A DNA stretch of 64,000 nt from UBA6109 sp964506465 (GTDB taxonomy: Bacteria > Desulfobacterota > Syntrophia > Syntrophales > UBA6109). The notes beneath the pieces are model-generated. The model worked only from the letters and a program-made list of their open reading frames with translations. It was not told where the DNA came from and ran no database searches. Shown piece by piece: positions 25,446-33,942 of the stretch. Position 1 is the first letter of the stretch, and each line of letters opens with the position of its first letter. The translations under genes and the position numbers were made by a program. Location of the stretch: assembly GCA_964506465.1 (NCBI GenBank), contig CAZDLM010000007.1, positions 1 through 64,000 of the forward strand, read 5' to 3'.

Positions 25446-27077
25446 TTATCCCAGGATCGCCTTCAGGTCCGCCTCCGGCGTCGAGATCGGCTTGATCCCG
25501 TAATTCTTCACCAGGACGTCCAGGACCGCCGGCGTCACGAACGCAGGCAGCGACGGCCCCAGGCGGATGTCCTTGATCCCCAGGGCCAGCAGGCTCAGCA
25601 GGATCGCCACGGCCTTCTGCTCGTACCAGGAAAGGACCAGCGAAAGCGGCAGATCGTTCACGCCGGTCTTGAACGCCCCGGCGAGCGCCAGGGCGATCTG
25701 CACGGCCGAGAAGGCGTCGTTGCACTGGCCGACGTCCAGGAGCCGCGGGATGCCGTCGATGTCGCCCATCTCCTTGTCGAAGAAGCGGAACTTCCCGCAG
25801 GCCAGCGTCAGGACGACGCAGTCCTTCGGAACCTGCTCGACAAACCGCGTGTAGTAGTCTCTTCCAGGTTTCGCCCCGTCGCACCCGCCCACGAGAAAGA
25901 AGTGGCGGATCTTGCCGCTTTTGACCAGTTCAATCACCTTGCCCGCAACGCCCAGGACGGCGTTCCTGCCGAAACCCGTCAGCACGGATTTCCCTTCCCG
26001 GTCCTCGGAAAATCCCGGCATCTGAAGGGCGCTGGCGATGACCGGAGAAAAGTCGCGGCCGGTGATGTGGACCGTGTCGGGCCACCCGACGACACCGGAG
26101 GTGAAGATCCTCTCTTTGTAGGCCGCCTGGGGACGCTGGATGCAGTGGGTCGTCATGAGGATCGGGCCGGGGAACGCGGAGAATTCTTTGAACTGGTTCT
26201 GCCAGGCCGTTCCGTAATGGCCGTAGAAATGGGGGTACTTCTTGAGCAGGGGATAGCCGTGGGCGGGCAGCATCTCGCCGTGGGTGTAGATGGAAATCCC
26301 CTTGCCCTCGGTCTGTTTGAGCAGCTCTTCGAGGTCGCGGAGATCGTGCCCGGAAATGAGGATCGCCTTCCCCTTCTTCACCCCGAGCGGAACCTTGGTC
26401 GGGACGGGATGGCCGTAGCGGCCCGTGTTGCCGGCGTCCAGCAGCTCCATCGCCCGCACGTTCGTCTTGCCACATTCCAGGACCAGCCCCAGGCAGGCGT
26501 TCAAGTCGAGGGATTCGTCGGCCAATGCCGCGAGTCCCCTGTGCAGAAAGGCGTAGACCGCATCGTCCTCCTGCCCCAGGATCTGGGCGTGGTCGGCATA
26601 GGCGGCGATGCCCTTCATGCCGAAGAGGAGCGTGTGTTTCAGCGAAACAACATCCGCATTCGCGCCCGGATAGGACTTCACTCCCGCCTTTTCCCCTTGC
26701 GCGACGAGCTCGGGAATCGTGCCGGCCGGCTGGAAGGCCGATGCCCCGCCGGGATACGCGGCTTTGCCGCCCCGGGCCTTGACCTTGGCGGCGAGCTGTT
26801 CCCGGTATTCCACGGCCTTCTTCAGGAAGGGGACGAACCGCGCGGGGTCAAAGTTGACGTTCGTGAGCGTGGAAAACAGGGCCTCCGAGGTGAAAACGCC
26901 GATCTCGTGGTCGACGGCGATCCCGAGACTGCGGGCCTCGACCGCCGGCTGCGCAAGCCCCACGAGGGCAAAAACCAGAAGATCCTGCATCGCCGCCGCA
27001 TCGGGCTGTTTTCCGCAGACCCCGACCTTGGTACACCCCTCGCCTTTTGCCGTTTGTTCGCATTGGTAACAGAACAT
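25446..27077 (-). CDS. hcp: Hybrid-cluster protein (Hcp)
   Basis: A 543-residue cytoplasmic iron-sulfur protein, known to reduce nitric oxide and hydroxylamine in anaerobes. The N-terminal cluster motif C-X2-C-X8-C-X5-C is clear (MFCYQCEQ..GCTKVGVC). Later ligands of the hybrid cluster are present: GKTNVRAMELLDAGN, ILMTTHCIQRP, FFLVGGCDGAKPGRDYYT, VLTLACGKFRF and DVGQCNDAFSA. The length is normal for class I/II Hcp. The start at 27077 follows AAAGGAGG. It diverges from the Crp/Fnr-family gene, an arrangement typical of HcpR control. Confidence 0.96.
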   Translation of the reverse strand: MFCYQCEQTAKGEGCTKVGVCGKQPDAAAMQDLLVFALVGLAQPAVEARSLGIAVDHEIGVFTSEALFSTLTNVNFDPARFVPFLKKAVEYREQLAAKVKARGGKAAYPGGASAFQPAGTIPELVAQGEKAGVKSYPGANADVVSLKHTLLFGMKGIAAYADHAQILGQEDDAVYAFLHRGLAALADESLDLNACLGLVLECGKTNVRAMELLDAGNTGRYGHPVPTKVPLGVKKGKAILISGHDLRDLEELLKQTEGKGISIYTHGEMLPAHGYPLLKKYPHFYGHYGTAWQNQFKEFSAFPGPILMTTHCIQRPQAAYKERIFTSGVVGWPDTVHITGRDFSPVIASALQMPGFSEDREGKSVLTGFGRNAVLGVAGKVIELVKSGKIRHFFLVGGCDGAKPGRDYYTRFVEQVPKDCVVLTLACGKFRFFDKEMGDIDGIPRLLDVGQCNDAFSAVQIALALAGAFKTGVNDLPLSLVLSWYEQKAVAILLSLLALGIKDIRLGPSLPAFVTPAVLDVLVKNYGIKPISTPEADLKAILG

Positions 27078-27149
27078 GAGAAACCTCCTTTCACAACAAA
27101 TCGATAATGGTCGCTGGTCCGACTCTACGGTTTCCCCCTCTGCCATTCC

Positions 27150-27163
27150 TTGATCTGTGTCAA
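27150..27163 (+). promoter_or_regulatory. HcpR/FNR-like operator in the hcp-hcpR intergenic region
   Basis: The palindrome TTGAT-CTGT-GTCAA fits the TTGAC-N4-GTCAA type used by HcpR in related bacteria. A possible -10 TACAAT (27180-27185) for the regulator lies so that the operator overlaps its -35 position. That suits autorepression together with control of hcp on the other strand. Assignment is inferred from sequence and layout. Confidence 0.6.
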
Positions 27164-27227
27164 AAAAAGGAAATTCTGCTACAATGCGAACTCGATCCTT
27201 GACCGATCCGGAGAAGAGGAGAGGGAA

Positions 27228-27914
27228 ATGAACGTTGCGAATTTCCTGGCGAGGCTCCCCCTTTTCAGGGGGCTGCCGCCGCACGAACTCAGCGAACTGT
27301 CTAAGATTACATCGCTGCGGTCCTTCCGGCAAGGGGAAATTGTCTTCGTGGAAGGGGAGCCGGCCAGCGGCTTCTACATCCTGTTTTCCGGCAAGGTGAA
27401 GATCTTCAAGCTCTCCCGGGAAGGGAAGGAGCAGATCCTCCACATCATCGAACCGGGAGACTCCTTCGCGGAGATCACGGTCTTCGAGGGCGGGAAGTAC
27501 CCGGCGAATGCCGAGGCGCTGGAACAGAGCCGGGCGGTGTTTATTCCAGCCGCGGCCCTCATCCGGAAATTCAAGAGCGACCCGTATCTGGCGATGAACA
27601 TGCTGGCGGTTCTTTCGTCCCGCCTGAGAGAATTCGCGCAGACCATCGAGAGCCTGTCACTGCGGGGCGTACCCGAGCGCCTGGCGACGTATCTCCTTCA
27701 CCTGCAGGGCTTGAAGAACGGCGCTGAAACGTTCGACCTGGAAATCAAGAAGGGCGTACTGGCCAATCTGCTGGGGGCGACGGCGGAATCTGTCTCCCGC
27801 ATCCTGGCCCGCATGTCCGAAGCCGGCCTCATCCGGGTTCAGGGCAGAAGGATTTCGCTCCTGAAGCGGCGGCCGCTGGAGGATGTGGCCGCGGGCCGCC
27901 GGAAACTGGAGTAG
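27228..27914 (+). CDS. hcpR: Crp/Fnr family regulator, HcpR-like
   Basis: A 228-residue regulator. The N-terminal cyclic-nucleotide-type beta-barrel contains GEIVFVEGEPASGFYILFSGKVKIFKL (about 37-63, read in parts) and GDSFAEITVFEGGKYPANAEAL. A dimerisation helix leads to the winged HTH with GVLANLLGATAESVSRILARMSEAGLI. No Fnr-type cluster cysteines are present, so it would not sense oxygen as Fnr does; HcpR proteins are thought to use haem or another cofactor. Divergent from hcp with a palindromic site between. The start at 27228 follows GAGGAGAGGG. Confidence 0.85.
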   Translation: MNVANFLARLPLFRGLPPHELSELSKITSLRSFRQGEIVFVEGEPASGFYILFSGKVKIFKLSREGKEQILHIIEPGDSFAEITVFEGGKYPANAEALEQSRAVFIPAAALIRKFKSDPYLAMNMLAVLSSRLREFAQTIESLSLRGVPERLATYLLHLQGLKNGAETFDLEIKKGVLANLLGATAESVSRILARMSEAGLIRVQGRRISLLKRRPLEDVAAGRRKLE

Positions 27915-28035
27915 TCTGTTGAAAAACACCCGCCTGCTGCGTTTCCCTCATCCTTCACCGTTCGACGTACATCACAGTACGACTCACGGCTCAGGATTTC
28001 GGGAGCCTTGCATCCGAGCGTTTTTGAACAGCCTG
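27915..28035. repeat. MITE-like palindromic repeat, copy C
   Basis: The best-preserved copy. It begins directly at the hcpR stop with TCTGTTGAAAAACACCCGCC and ends GCGTTTTTGAACAGCCTG. The core has CACCGTTCGACGTAC, GTACGACTCACGGC and GGGAGCCTTGC. Outer and inner inverted arms could form a cruciform or a long RNA hairpin. It separates hcpR from the convergent hisF. Confidence 0.75.
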
Positions 28036-28043
28036 TAAACACC

Positions 28044-28808
28044 TTAAAGGATGACGCGGATCCCTCGCTCGCGCAGATACTCCTTGACCTGCCTTATGGT
28101 CAGCAGCCGGAAGTGGAACACCGAGGCCGCCAGCAGGATCGACGCCCCCGCCTTCGCCACCGCGTCGTAGAAATCACTCAGTTTTCCCGCGCCCCCCGAG
28201 GCGACAACAGGCAGCTTCACGGCATCGGCGATCGCTTTGGTGAATTCCAGATCGTAGCCCGCCTGCGTCCCGTCGCCGTCCATGCTGGTCGGCAGGATCA
28301 CGCCGGCGCCCAGCGTTTCGCACTGCTTCGCCCAGGCAACCGCATCCTTCCCGACCGGCTTCGTCCCCCCGGAGACGACCAGCTCGAATCCCGAGGGCAT
28401 GGCGGCGTTGCGGCGGCCGTCGACGGCCACCGTGATGGACCCTGACCCGAACTTCTTCGCCGCCTCCTCCACCAGCGCGGGCCTCTTGACGGCGGCGCTG
28501 TTCATGGAGACCTTCGTCGCACCGGCGGCCAGCAGCAGATCGATATCCTCGAGGGCCGAGATGCCGCCGCCGACGGTGAGGGGAATGTCGATCACGGCGG
28601 ACACCTTCTTCACCCACTCCAGGCGCGTCTTGCGGTTCTCGAGCGTGGCCGCGATATCCAGCATGGCCAGTTCGTCGGCCCCTTCCTTCTGATAGAGGAC
28701 CGCGTTTTCCACAGGATCGCCCGCGTCCTTGATCTCTACGAAGTGAACGCCCTTGACCACCCTTCCCTCTTTCATGTCCAGGCACGGCATGATCTTTACG
28801 GTACCCAT
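28044..28808 (-). CDS. hisF: Imidazole glycerol phosphate synthase cyclase subunit (HisF)
   Basis: A 254-residue (beta/alpha)8 enzyme that makes imidazole-glycerol phosphate and AICAR from PRFAR in histidine synthesis. The catalytic aspartates are in PCLDMKEGRVVKGV (residue 11) and TVAVDGRRN (about 130). Other marks are DAGDPVE, TVGGGIS, VSMNSAAVK and ASGGAGKLSDF. The loop usually written TSMDRDGT reads TSMDGDGT. HisH, its glutaminase partner, is not adjacent. It begins 16 bp downstream of the GNAT-LUD gene, on one strand. A specialised HisF paralogue cannot be excluded. Confidence 0.88.
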   Translation of the reverse strand: MGTVKIMPCLDMKEGRVVKGVHFVEIKDAGDPVENAVLYQKEGADELAMLDIAATLENRKTRLEWVKKVSAVIDIPLTVGGGISALEDIDLLLAAGATKVSMNSAAVKRPALVEEAAKKFGSGSITVAVDGRRNAAMPSGFELVVSGGTKPVGKDAVAWAKQCETLGAGVILPTSMDGDGTQAGYDLEFTKAIADAVKLPVVASGGAGKLSDFYDAVAKAGASILLAASVFHFRLLTIRQVKEYLRERGIRVIL

Positions 28809-28824
28809 GATTCCTCCTCGCTCT

Positions 28825-29997
28825 TTATAATCCCAGCTCTTCTCCGACGATGATCAGGGTGATCAGCGGCTTGAACCGGTCGTTGTCGAGCTGGCGCTCG
28901 ATGATCACGGTCTTGCAGCAGATCCGCCAGGGCCCGCTGCAGTCACCACACTCGCCGGTGATTCCGCAGGGGGGCGGCGGGATCATGTGGGGTTTCTGCT
29001 TCACGTTCCGCGGAGCGGCGATCGCCTTGATCCTTTGGAGGGCCTCTTCGAGGTTCGCGACGATCTTGTTGACACCGATGACGACGATGACCTTGCGCGG
29101 GCCGAAGAGCATGGCCGCTGTCCGGTTTCCGAGGGCGTCCACGTTGACGATCTTCCCGTCCATCGTCAGCGCGTTGGTGCCGGTCACGAAGACGTCGGAG
29201 ACCAGGGACCGACGCTTCAGCTCCATGCGCTCCTCCATGGTGAGCCCCTTCCGCCAGGAGTCGAAGAAAGCGTAGTTCCCCTTCTCCAGGGCATCGATCA
29301 CGCCGATCTGCTTCAGCGTCAGCGAATCCCCGAGGCCGACATTGCAGCCTTCGGGGATCATGGACATCACCTTCGCGAAGGCCTCTTTCGCATCCCGTAC
29401 ATAAAAAGCCGGAATGTTGTTCTTCTGCAGCGTCTCAAGCAGTTCCGGAATCCTGGTTTCCATGGTCTCTTCCCCCCTCTTCAGGCTTTTTCCCATCCGG
29501 TAGTCGTCCATGACGAACCCGCCGCCGATATCCTGGACGAGGGCTTCCATCTTCTCGAAGCCGAGTCTCTCATATGCCCTGATGGAGCCGCGGTTGTGCT
29601 TGTTGACCGTAAGGGTGATCCGCGCCAGTTTCCGTTCCGCTGCGAAGCCTTCGGCGAAACGTACCGCCGTTCTTGCGTATCCCCTGCCGCGTTCGGAAGA
29701 CCGGACGTAGATTTTGCTCAGGAAAAGTTCGCCCTCCCGCGGCTGGACGCTCAGGTAGCCGATCCGGACGCCCCGCTCTTCGATCAGAAAATAGGCATAC
29801 CCTTCCCGGATCTGTCCGGCGATCGCCGCTCTCGACTGGAACTTCTCCAGCATGTAGTCAACCTGCGCTTCGCCGATGATCGGCGTGTAGTGCTCCGTCC
29901 AGATCTCCCTGGCCAGGGCCTCGACGGCGCCGATCGCTTCGTCGGTCCATACGGGAACGATCCGTCCGGGGTGTCTGTCGCTGCTATCGGCCATCAT
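28825..29997 (-). CDS. GNAT acetyltransferase fused to LUD-family protein
   Basis: One frame of 390 residues encodes two proteins. Residues about 10-172 are a GNAT acetyltransferase (LSKIYVRSSERGRGYAR is the acetyl-CoA loop; LTVNKHNRGSIRAYERLGF). Residues about 179-390 are a LUD domain (lactate-utilisation LutB/LutC-like) with GDSLTLKQIG, TGTNALTMDGKIVN and the C-terminal cysteine cluster GITGECGDCSGPWRICC, probably a metal or Fe-S site. A strong ribosome site (GAGGGGGGAAGAG) precedes an internal ATG at 29463, exactly between the domains. The LUD part may therefore also be made alone. Upstream of hisF by 16 bp. Confidence 0.85.
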   Translation of the reverse strand: MMADSSDRHPGRIVPVWTDEAIGAVEALAREIWTEHYTPIIGEAQVDYMLEKFQSRAAIAGQIREGYAYFLIEERGVRIGYLSVQPREGELFLSKIYVRSSERGRGYARTAVRFAEGFAAERKLARITLTVNKHNRGSIRAYERLGFEKMEALVQDIGGGFVMDDYRMGKSLKRGEETMETRIPELLETLQKNNIPAFYVRDAKEAFAKVMSMIPEGCNVGLGDSLTLKQIGVIDALEKGNYAFFDSWRKGLTMEERMELKRRSLVSDVFVTGTNALTMDGKIVNVDALGNRTAAMLFGPRKVIVVIGVNKIVANLEEALQRIKAIAAPRNVKQKPHMIPPPPCGITGECGDCSGPWRICCKTVIIERQLDNDRFKPLITLIIVGEELGL

Positions 29998-30037
29998 TTC
30001 TCCCTGCGCTTTCGAAAACGGGAAAATCCTCGCACCC

Positions 30038-31276
30038 TTACAGAAGCCCCACGATCGCGCCGGTCATGCAGGTCGCCATGGTGCCGGAAATGATCGTCCT
30101 CCCGCCCAGCGCCACGATCTCGCCGCGCCGTTCGGGGGCCATCGCGCCCATCCCGCCGATCAGGATCCCCAGGCTCCCCAGATTGGCGAAGCCGCAGAGC
30201 GCATAGACCATGATCCGCTTGCTGTCCGGACCCAGGGCGCCCGCAGGCAGCGCGGCCAGGTCCACGAAGGCGACGAATTCGTTGAGGACCGTCTTCGTCC
30301 CCAGGAGCGAGCCCGCCGTCATAGCCTCGGACCAGGGGATGCCGATGAGCCAGGCGACCGGAGCGAAAAGCCAGCCGAGGATACGCTGCAGCGTCAGCGG
30401 TTTCCCCGCCGCAACGGGCAGCAGCGACAGCGCCTCGTTGACGAGGGCGACCAGCGCGATGAGGACGATCAGCATGGCGGTGATGTTGATGAGGAGGACG
30501 ATGCCGTCGGCGGTCCCCTTCACGACGGCGTCCATCGTGCCCGTCGCCGCCTGCGGCGGTTCGACGCGGCCGGCCGTGACCTCACCGGTCTCCGGGATCA
30601 TGATAAGCGACAGCAGGATCGCCGCCGGCGTGCTGATGATCGAGGCGACGAGGATGTGTCCGAGCGCCTCCGGGATGACCGGCCCGAGGATGAGGGCGTA
30701 GATCACCATGACCGTCCCGGCGACGTTGGCCATGCCGCAGGTCATCGTGATGAAAAGTTCGCTGCGCGTCAGCTTTGCGAGGTAGGGCCGGATGAGAAGC
30801 GGCGCCTCCACCATCCCCAGGAAGACGTTCGCCGCCGCCCCCACGGCCACGGCCCCGCCGATGTTCATCGTCTTTCTGAGCATCCAGGAAAAGCCGCGGA
30901 CGATCCAGGGAAGCACCCGCCAGTAGAAGAGGACCGAGGACAGGGCGCTGACGACGAGGACGATCGGCAACGCCTTCGCGGCAAAGACGAAGCTGGCGCC
31001 GGGCGAAGTCTCGACGAAGGGAAGCCGCCCCCCGCCCAGGTAGCCGAATACGAAGGTTGTGCCCGCCGTCGTCGCCCGGTCGAGGATCTCGACCGCCCGG
31101 TTCAGGACGAGAAAGATGTCGCGGAAAAAAGCGATTTTGAGGAGGACGAGGGCAACCGCAAACTGGGCGATCAGCCCCGCGAGAATCGTCTTGATCCGCA
31201 CCTGTTTCCGGTTTTCGCTGATCAGCCAGGCGAGCCCGATGAGGAACGCCAGTCCGAGTACACCCTGCAGATTCAT
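30038..31276 (-). CDS. NupC/CNT concentrative nucleoside transporter
   Basis: A 412-residue inner-membrane symporter for nucleosides with ion gradients. It has about 10 hydrophobic segments and the CNT hallmarks: FVFGYLGGG near the first third, ANVFLGMVEAPLLIRPYL (the conserved G-x-x-E-AP loop that binds nucleoside), TCGMANVAGTV, LLGTKTVLNEFVAF and YALCGFANLGSLGILIGG. The start at 31276 is chosen for GGAGGTGGGG upstream; 17 more residues are possible. It lies 40 bp upstream of the GNAT-LUD gene on the same strand. Confidence 0.93.
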   Translation of the reverse strand: MNLQGVLGLAFLIGLAWLISENRKQVRIKTILAGLIAQFAVALVLLKIAFFRDIFLVLNRAVEILDRATTAGTTFVFGYLGGGRLPFVETSPGASFVFAAKALPIVLVVSALSSVLFYWRVLPWIVRGFSWMLRKTMNIGGAVAVGAAANVFLGMVEAPLLIRPYLAKLTRSELFITMTCGMANVAGTVMVIYALILGPVIPEALGHILVASIISTPAAILLSLIMIPETGEVTAGRVEPPQAATGTMDAVVKGTADGIVLLINITAMLIVLIALVALVNEALSLLPVAAGKPLTLQRILGWLFAPVAWLIGIPWSEAMTAGSLLGTKTVLNEFVAFVDLAALPAGALGPDSKRIMVYALCGFANLGSLGILIGGMGAMAPERRGEIVALGGRTIISGTMATCMTGAIVGLL

Positions 31277-31496
31277 CGTCTGCCCCACCTCCGGGCGGCA
31301 GGAAACACCGCAAAGGAACAGCGGCACTATAAGGAAAAACCGCTTCCGCTGTCAACGGCTGCATCGTATTTGCTGCCGACGCCAAGAAGGAGAAGGGATT
31401 GACCGTTTTTTGACGTCACATAATGCGTCCTCGAAACGGGGGCGAGGCATCTGCGAGATGCCGAAGCGTACCCGGCGAGACTCTCGGGGAAGAACG

Positions 31497-32405
31497 TCAG
31501 TTGGGAAAGCCATGCCTCTGCCGATGCCAGGCAAGACTGGAGCGCTCCGGCCAGTACTTCGCGTCGACAGGCAGGGAAATTCTTCGTCCCTCAAAATCTT
31601 GGAGACGCTGTCCTGACATCCCGTCTTCAGTGAATTTTTCTCGATTGACGAGCACACGGTAATCATCGTTCAATGACCAAAGACCGTGGTCAAATTGCCA
31701 GTGGGCATTCTTGGAAAGGGCCAGGCCGTTGCACGGATCGTTGTTGCGGGAATCGCTGAATGCGTGAATATGCGCCGCGTCCACAATGCTCTCCATGCCC
31801 AAAGTCGTCAACCGATAGCCCGTGAGGGCGCACGTGTATCTGTAAGCGATTATCACCACCTCGATGCGGAAGCGCGCGTCTCGCCCCATCTGAACGTTTG
31901 ATTTGAATATGGCGCCGGATTCACGAATTTCCGCCGCCGCAGGTCTGATCTTCAGGAGGCTGTAGAGTGCGATTCTCTCGCCGGGAAGGAAGTACGGTTC
32001 CGTTTCAATCAATGTCCGCCGCGCCCGGTTGCGAAACTGATCATTCGAGACACAATCAAAGAAATCCGGATCCATCCTGACCATTGTTGTCAGCCTCTTA
32101 TCCGGAGACGGCTTACCTTCCGACGTCAAAGGCTGCCACACTCCAGATGATGCCAGATGATGGAACGGCATCCGCACGTCCGGGGACTGCGTACGGCGGC
32201 CGGCAACGACCGACCAGAATACCCCGAAGCGGAATGCAAGATCGGGCGAAAGCGGGACCTCGAGGCCCGCAATTTCTCCTTTCTCCACCATTTCCATGAC
32301 AACCAGCAGCAGAAGCGGTTTATGGGGCGCGGGATTCCCTCTTGCGCGGTCGATCCGTAGCGCCTGAAGTCTACGCAACCAATAGTCTTGATTCTTTTCA
32401 ATCAT
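31497..32405 (-). CDS. HNH endonuclease, type IV restriction-like
   Basis: About 302 residues from ATG 32405; two earlier in-frame starts (to 32504) exist and no ribosome site decides. The N-terminal domain, with the pattern NPAPHKPLLLLVVMEMVE, resembles the sulfur-binding domain of restriction enzymes that read phosphorothioate DNA. The C-terminal domain is a clear HNH_2 nuclease: CALTGYRLTTLGMESIVDAAHIHAFSDSR, then NDPCNGLALSKNAHWQFDHGLW (each read in parts). It stands alone with no methyltransferase or dnd genes nearby. Probable role: cutting foreign or modified DNA. Confidence 0.8.
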   Translation of the reverse strand: MIEKNQDYWLRRLQALRIDRARGNPAPHKPLLLLVVMEMVEKGEIAGLEVPLSPDLAFRFGVFWSVVAGRRTQSPDVRMPFHHLASSGVWQPLTSEGKPSPDKRLTTMVRMDPDFFDCVSNDQFRNRARRTLIETEPYFLPGERIALYSLLKIRPAAAEIRESGAIFKSNVQMGRDARFRIEVVIIAYRYTCALTGYRLTTLGMESIVDAAHIHAFSDSRNNDPCNGLALSKNAHWQFDHGLWSLNDDYRVLVNREKFTEDGMSGQRLQDFEGRRISLPVDAKYWPERSSLAWHRQRHGFPN

Positions 32406-32573
32406 GGTCGCCGGCGGAAAGGTCTCTTGAATTCGAGTCGAGTTATTCATACAGCGGTTCCCCGGGAAATTCAAATGGTGAACTCCCTGGAACGAATCCA
32501 TCAAAAAAGATGCAAATCCGGAAATTCCCGGCTACCATAGACATGGAAAACGTTTCGCCGGGGATTCCTTTTT

Positions 32574-33842
32574 ATGAAAGTCCTCCTGATTTCCGCCAAT
32601 ACGGAAAGAATCAACGTGACACCGCTTCCCCTGGGCCTCGCATGCGTGGCTGCGGCGACGCGGTGGGCCGGGCACGACGTCCGGCTGCTGGACCTGATGA
32701 CGCAGGAGGACCCGCAGTCCCGGATCCGCGAGGCGATCGAGACCTCCTCCCCCGGCGTCATCGGAATCTCCGTCCGCAACATCGATGACCAGATCCGGTG
32801 CGGCGGACGGTTCCTCCTCGAGGAGGTCCGGCGTGTCGTCCGTTGCTGCCGGGACTTTTCCAGGGCGTCATTGGTTCTCGGCGGCGCCGGCTACAGCATC
32901 TTCCCGGAGAGTGTCCTCGCGTACCTTGGAGCGGACATGGGAATCCGCGGCGAGGGGGAAACCGCTTTCCCCGCCCTCATCGACCGCCTTGCCCGGCATG
33001 AGGACCCTTCGGACGTGCCGGGGCTCCACCTGCCGGGCCGCGGCCGGTGCGTCGAAATGGCCTGCGCGCGAAACCTGGACTCGCTGCCTCTGTCCGGGGC
33101 TCTGGAATTCCTGACGTCCCGGGACGAAGAGCTCTGGCTGCCTTTCCAGACGAGGCGCGGCTGTCCCATGGGATGCAGTTACTGCTCGACGGCGGCTATC
33201 GAAGGACGAAGAATCCGGAAGCGGTCGCCCGTAAGTGCTGTGGATGAGCTGGCGCGCTGTGCGGCGGCGGGATTCCGGCAGGTCTATTTCGTGGACAACA
33301 CCTTCAACCTGCCCCGCGGCTACGCGAAGGCCCTTTGCCGCGCGATCCTCGCCCGCGGCCTCAGAATCCGCTGGCGGGCCATCCTCTACCCGGGCGGAAT
33401 CGACGAAGAGCTCGCCGCCCTCATGGCGGAGGCGGGCTGCGCGGAGGCGAGCCTGGGATTCGAAAGCGGCTCCGAACGGATGCTGCGCAGCCTGAACAAG
33501 CGGTTTTCTCCCGAACGGGTTCGGATGACTTCCGGGCTCCTCGCACGGCACGGCATCCGGCAGATGGGGTTCCTGCTGCTGGGCGGTCCGGGCGAAACGA
33601 GGGATACCGTGATCGAGAGCCTCCGTTTCGCCGCTTCCCTTCCCCTGGCGCAGTTGAAGATCACGTCGGGCATCCGCATCTATCCGGGCACACCGCTCGC
33701 GGAGACCGCCGTCGCGGAAGGGGTGATCGCGCCTGAGGACAACCTCCTCCGGCCGAGATTCTACATCGCCCGCGGCCTGGAGGAGTGGCTTTCGGAGCTC
33801 GTCGGGAAGTGGATGCAGGAGCGGCCCACCTGGATGGGATGA
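32574..33842 (+). CDS. B12-binding domain radical SAM protein
   Basis: Of 422 residues. The N-terminal 150 residues are a cobalamin-binding-type Rossmann domain (LPLGLACVAAATRWAGHDV, LVLGGAGYSIFPE). The radical SAM core follows with the cluster motif C-X3-C-X2-C in RRGCPMGCSYC (about 196-206), then VYFVDNTFNL, SLGFESGSERMLRSLNK and GFLLLGGPGETRDTV. A canonical DXHXXG cobalamin histidine is not obvious. It is similar to enzymes that methylate or rearrange lipids and antibiotics; the substrate is unknown. Divergent from the HNH gene, 100 bp before polX. Confidence 0.88.
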   Translation: MKVLLISANTERINVTPLPLGLACVAAATRWAGHDVRLLDLMTQEDPQSRIREAIETSSPGVIGISVRNIDDQIRCGGRFLLEEVRRVVRCCRDFSRASLVLGGAGYSIFPESVLAYLGADMGIRGEGETAFPALIDRLARHEDPSDVPGLHLPGRGRCVEMACARNLDSLPLSGALEFLTSRDEELWLPFQTRRGCPMGCSYCSTAAIEGRRIRKRSPVSAVDELARCAAAGFRQVYFVDNTFNLPRGYAKALCRAILARGLRIRWRAILYPGGIDEELAALMAEAGCAEASLGFESGSERMLRSLNKRFSPERVRMTSGLLARHGIRQMGFLLLGGPGETRDTVIESLRFAASLPLAQLKITSGIRIYPGTPLAETAVAEGVIAPEDNLLRPRFYIARGLEEWLSELVGKWMQERPTWMG

Positions 33843-33942
33843 GAACTGCAGGGGCAAGGCGATACCGGGATCGCCGTACGGCGCGGAGTTTAACCTGAGC
33901 GTGGGCGAAGGGCTCCCCGCAATGAAAAGTGGGCGGTAGTTT

